Positions 63,619 through 64,000 of a stretch of DNA of 64,000 nucleotides are shown here, in pieces; position 1 is the first letter of the stretch, and the number at the start of each line of letters is the position of its first letter. This stretch comes from Paracoccus alcaliphilus (lineage in GTDB: Bacteria > Pseudomonadota > Alphaproteobacteria > Rhodobacterales > Rhodobacteraceae): the NCBI RefSeq assembly GCF_028553725.1, contig NZ_CP067124.1, positions 3,172,001 through 3,236,000 on the forward strand, in the 5' to 3' direction. Under the pieces are notes generated by a model. That model did not search any database, was not told where the DNA came from, and was given only the letters and a program-made list of their open reading frames with translations. Position numbers and translations under genes: made by a program.

Positions 63619-64000
63619 GCCAGCACCGCCATGCCGAAGATCGGGGTCGAGGCCACCGCCATGTCGCGGCGCGGCATCAGCCCGGCCTCATGCGCCATGC
63701 GACCGGCCCCGACCGCCTGCCCGAAGGCGCGGGCCATCGCAACCGGATCGGCCGCCTGCGCCACCGCCGTATTCAGCAGCACCGCGTCAAAGCCCATCTC
63801 CATCGCCCGCGCGGCCTGCGACGGCGCGCCGATACCCGCGTCGATCACCAGCGGGATATCCGGGAAATGCGCCCGCATCGAGCGCAGCGCATCATGGTGG
63901 CGCAGCCCCTGCCCCGAACCGATAGGCGCGCCCCAGGGCATCAGGACGCGGCAACCGGCCTCGACCAGTTTTTCGCCAAGGATCAGATCCTCGGTCGTAT
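63615..64000 (-). CDS. thiG: Thiazole synthase, C-terminal part (cut by window edge)
   Basis: The visible C-terminal 128 residues run from [20 protein letters not shown] through [42 protein letters not shown] and a final FGMAVLA. ThiG forms the thiazole phosphate of thiamine from deoxyxylulose phosphate, ThiS-thiocarboxylate and dehydroglycine. The frame is open to the window end and the start lies beyond it. Downstream are thiE and thiF. Confidence 0.95.
   Translation of the reverse strand, partial: TTEDLILGEKLVEAGCRVLMPWGAPIGSGQGLRHHDALRSMRAHFPDIPLVIDAGIGAPSQAARAMEMGFDAVLLNTAVAQAADPVAMARAFGQAVGAGRMAHEAGLMPRRDMAVASTPIFGMAVLA

Overview
The window looks like a chromosomal segment of a Paracoccus-like member of the Rhodobacteraceae (Alphaproteobacteria). 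The support is indirect: high GC content, a SmoEFGK-type polyol transporter next to a mannitol dehydrogenase, two ethylmalonyl-CoA-pathway type enzymes (Mch, Mcl2), a short one-domain alphaproteobacterial HprK beside RapZ, an sdhCD-A…B succinate dehydrogenase locus and KpsT/KpsE capsule export. Most of it is ordinary chromosomal metabolism, densely packed, with frequent 1-4 base start/stop overlaps.

Layout. 1-2.5 kb: rapZ (cut by the window edge) and hprK, divergent from pckA. 2.5-4.2 kb: a graveyard of broken IS5- and IS3-family transposases. 4.2-9.3 kb: 3-hydroxybutyrate dehydrogenase with a probable small RNA or attenuator in front of it, a YejA-like peptide-binding protein coupled to an entericidin and a CsbD-like protein, a CDF metal exporter and exonuclease III. 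9.4-20.2 kb: erpA, dgt, sodC, manC, osmC plus a transglutaminase-like protein, prfC, an unrecognised 496-residue protein, fhs and a uracil-DNA glycosylase. 20.4-25 kb: kpsT-kpsE-kdsA (capsule export and Kdo), a YhiN-type flavoprotein and tRNA-Gln(UUG). 25-32.9 kb: a seven-gene polyol operon (smoE-F-G-K, mtlK, HAD phosphatase, FGGY kinase) headed by a perfect inverted-repeat operator. 32.9-34 kb: IS3 remnant and gene-free DNA. 34-39.2 kb: the sdh operon, with two lipoproteins and a sulfotransferase-like gene between sdhA and sdhB, and a pair of perfect palindromes upstream of sdhC. 39.2-44.5 kb: mch, mcl2-like lyase, NnrU, a DUF1737 protein, a TauE exporter and mdh. 44.7-47.6 kb: a small phage-derived island (tyrosine integrase plus truncated HK97-type portal gene). 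47.7-50.7 kb: nadK, glyA and an ompW gene with an FNR-type box. 50.8-59.6 kb: two LprI-like proteins, a cobalamin pair (CobC-like phosphatase, CobD), macA-macB, an ABC exporter and a siderophore-interacting protein. 59.7-64 kb: tex and thiF-thiE-thiG (cut by the window edge).

How the genes fit together. Central carbon metabolism is strongly represented (pckA, sdh, mdh, Mch/Mcl2, polyol oxidation, 3-hydroxybutyrate oxidation), with cofactor and one-carbon supply (fhs, glyA, thi, cob, nadK). The least explained items are the probable small RNA at 5.04-5.11 kb, the non-respiratory genes inside the sdh operon, the palindromes controlling smo and sdh, the long inverted repeat in the phage remnant, and the 496-residue unknown protein. 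No CRISPR array, rRNA operon, replication origin or complete insertion sequence was seen.
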